A stretch of DNA of 6,993 nt from Candidatus Nanopelagicaceae bacterium. Its GTDB lineage: Bacteria; Actinomycetota; Actinomycetes; Nanopelagicales; Nanopelagicaceae. Shown one piece after another: positions 5,881 through 6,993 of the stretch (position 1 is the stretch's first letter; each line of letters begins with the position of its first letter). Made by a program: the position numbers and the translations under genes. Location: assembly GCA_947488635.1 (NCBI GenBank), contig CANLAY010000049.1:1-6993 (forward strand), read 5' to 3'. The notes beneath the pieces were generated by a model that was given only the letters and a program-made list of their open reading frames with translations, did no database searches and had not been told where the DNA came from.

Positions 5881-6618
5881 ATGACTTTGCTGAATAAGCA
5901 CAGTGGGGAACCGCCCACAAGAATAAAGGAATCACTCACAGATGGGGCAGTGCGCGCTCTACGTGAGTGGATTTTTGCTCGCGGTCTCCGTACAGGCGAC
6001 TTGCTCCCTTCGGAATCGCAGTTGTGTGCGGAGCTAAATGTTGGACGAAACTCACTGCGTGAGGCTGTGCGAACTTTGCGAGCAACCGGTGTTCTTGAGG
6101 TAAAGCAAGGCGCCGGCACATATGTCGGAGTTCTCTCTCTTAGATCAATGTCTGATGAACTGATCTTCCATAGTCGTTTAGCTGTTGATGACCAGGAGTC
6201 TTACTTAAGGTCTTTAACTGAGGTGCGCGAATCTTTAGAGCAGGGCCTAATTACCAATCTAATTACTGAGGGCTTAAAACCAAATTTTGAAGTTCTAGAA
6301 AAAATATTAGAACAAATGGATGAAGAGGCGAAATCGGGATTCGTTACCTCTGCTACTGATAGACGTTTTCATGAAGAGCTACTTGCGCCTTTAAATAATC
6401 CTCTTTCAATACTACTTTTGCAAGTTTTTTGGCGGATTTTTGACGAACTATTAGATTCAAGATACGACCCAGTAGCTGCGGGCAAAACCGCGGATCGCCA
6501 CCATGCAATTTTGTTGGCAATAAAGTCGGCAGATCCCAGAGGTGCGCGGATAGCTATCAACAGCCACTTTGATGGACTTAGAAATCGAATTGGAAGTAGA
6601 GACTTTAAGATCGACTAA
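5881..6618 (+). CDS. GntR-family transcriptional regulator, FadR/FCD subfamily (245 aa), NanR-like by context
   Basis: Cytoplasmic DNA-binding regulator. The N-terminal winged helix-turn-helix spans about 14-83, with the GntR hallmark LPSESQLCAELNVGRNSLRE (42-61), then LRATGVLEVKQGAGTYV through the wing. The all-helical FCD effector domain fills about 105-238. It keeps the usual metal-site pattern: Asp160 and His164 (D-x3-H), His207 (HHAILLAI) and His229 (HFDGL), so a metal and a small acidic ligand are expected. E. coli NanR, the sialic acid repressor, belongs to this subfamily. Divergent from the transport operon, so it probably controls that operon and itself from the shared intergenic region. 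Start: the ATG at 5881 is preceded by AAAGGTGGG with almost no spacing; a TTG two codons on (5887) would be spaced 7 nt from AGGTGG. An in-frame TAA at 5863 rules out earlier starts. Its 3' end overlaps the facing nanE by 4 bases. Confidence 0.9.
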   Translation: MTLLNKHSGEPPTRIKESLTDGAVRALREWIFARGLRTGDLLPSESQLCAELNVGRNSLREAVRTLRATGVLEVKQGAGTYVGVLSLRSMSDELIFHSRLAVDDQESYLRSLTEVRESLEQGLITNLITEGLKPNFEVLEKILEQMDEEAKSGFVTSATDRRFHEELLAPLNNPLSILLLQVFWRIFDELLDSRYDPVAAGKTADRHHAILLAIKSADPRGARIAINSHFDGLRNRIGSRDFKID

Positions 6619-6993
6619 TTTCGCGCTTTGCTATTTATCATTTTGATAAATCGTTTGGTGCTCAACCATGGATCAGTGATTGCAGAACCAACACATACCG
6701 ACCAAGCGCCCGCATCAAATGCTTGGCTCACGAGCTCCGGTGAATTAAATCTGCCTTCAGCTATTACAGGCACGGCACAATGAGTTGAGCAAGATTTAAC
6801 CAAATCAATGTCCGGTAACTCTGGAACTTGCCCTTTTGTGTAACCTGAAAGCGTTGTAAACACTGCCACTGCGCCACTCTTTTCAGCGGCTATTGCTGAT
6901 TCAAGATCATCAATATCTGCAATCACTACAGCCCCAATGGCTTTAGCTTGCGCAACGAAATCATTTCCGAGAGTTCCATCAACTCTTTTGCGC
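6615..6993 (-). CDS. nanE: N-acetylmannosamine-6-phosphate 2-epimerase, C-terminal part (cut by window edge)
   Basis: Converts ManNAc-6-phosphate to GlcNAc-6-phosphate in sialic acid catabolism; a soluble TIM-barrel enzyme. The visible 125 residues are roughly the last 55 % of a protein usually near 220-230 aa. Family motifs in order: KRVDGT near the visible start, VVIADIDDLE, the TTLSGYT phosphate-side loop, VIAEGRF with the conserved acidic residue of the active site, and DAGAWSVCVGSAITDP near the C-terminal phosphate-binding strand. The frame runs open to the right edge, so the GTG at 6926 is an internal valine, not a start. The catalytic lysine region lies outside the window. Same strand as the transport operon but separated from it by the plus-strand regulator, so it needs its own promoter off the right edge. 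TAG stop overlaps the regulator's TAA. This gene is the strongest evidence for the sialic acid assignment. Confidence 0.92.
   Translation of the reverse strand, partial: RKRVDGTLGNDFVAQAKAIGAVVIADIDDLESAIAAEKSGAVAVFTTLSGYTKGQVPELPDIDLVKSCSTHCAVPVIAEGRFNSPELVSQAFDAGAWSVCVGSAITDPWLSTKRFIKMINSKARN
6633..6651 (+). terminator. Weak AT-only hairpin just past the regulator stop
   Basis: ATTTATCA (6633-6640) and TGATAAAT (6644-6651) form a perfect 8-bp inverted repeat with a 3-base loop, 15 nt after the regulator stop. It lies within the nanE coding sequence (residues around FIKMIN). It has one G-C type pair per arm and no U-run after it on the plus strand, so any termination would be weak or Rho-assisted. 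The repeat is seen; the role is a guess. Confidence 0.2.

Noticed and set aside
5862..6121. Minus-strand frames opposite the start of the regulator gene
   Set aside because: They are antisense to the conserved winged helix-turn-helix, with Arg/Ser/Pro-rich products typical of shadow frames.
6615..6926. GTG at 6926 as the start of a short 103-residue gene
   Set aside because: The frame continues open to the right edge with NanE-like sequence (DGT...AKAIGAVVIADI), so this GTG encodes an internal valine.

Overview
The window carries what looks like a sialic acid (N-acetylneuraminate) uptake and catabolism cluster from a bacterium of moderate GC; the few lines I counted by hand run from 35 to 52 %. 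Short overlaps, frequent GTG/TTG starts and the style of the proteins suggest an actinobacterium, possibly a low-GC freshwater lineage. That placement is a judgement, and nothing in the window proves it.

Layout from right to left. At the right edge is the C-terminal half of an N-acetylmannosamine-6-phosphate 2-epimerase (NanE) on the minus strand, cut by the window end. Meeting it tail to tail, with a 4-base overlap, is a plus-strand GntR/FCD-family regulator. The regulator is divergent from a minus-strand operon: a secreted peptide-type (SBP_bac_5) binding protein, two DppB/DppC-like permeases and two DppD/DppF-like ATPases. At the left edge are the first 15 codons of a gene whose product begins like the N-acetylneuraminate lyase/dihydrodipicolinate synthase (NAL/DHDPS) superfamily. 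The last five genes overlap or nearly touch, so they are very likely translated from one transcript.

How they may work together: the transporter imports the sugar acid, the lyase splits it to ManNAc plus pyruvate, an unseen kinase phosphorylates ManNAc, and NanE makes GlcNAc-6-phosphate. The FCD regulator would sense a sugar ligand and control both directions from the 227-bp divergent intergenic region. The transporter alone would be called a peptide importer; the sialic acid assignment rests on NanE, the lyase start and the regulator type. Related peptide-family sialic acid importers are known (Haemophilus ducreyi Sat, Corynebacterium glutamicum Sia).

The most informative non-coding part is the 227-bp divergent region. 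It holds two face-to-face, overlapping candidate promoters, four copies of an 8-bp motif RGGRTRTC in both orientations, and two GC-rich inverted repeats that share an arm. A second strong structure is a 13-bp perfect stem-loop between the binding-protein gene and the first permease gene. I see no tRNA, rRNA, CRISPR, insertion sequence or attachment site. I do not see a wholly new system; the novelty is mostly regulatory.
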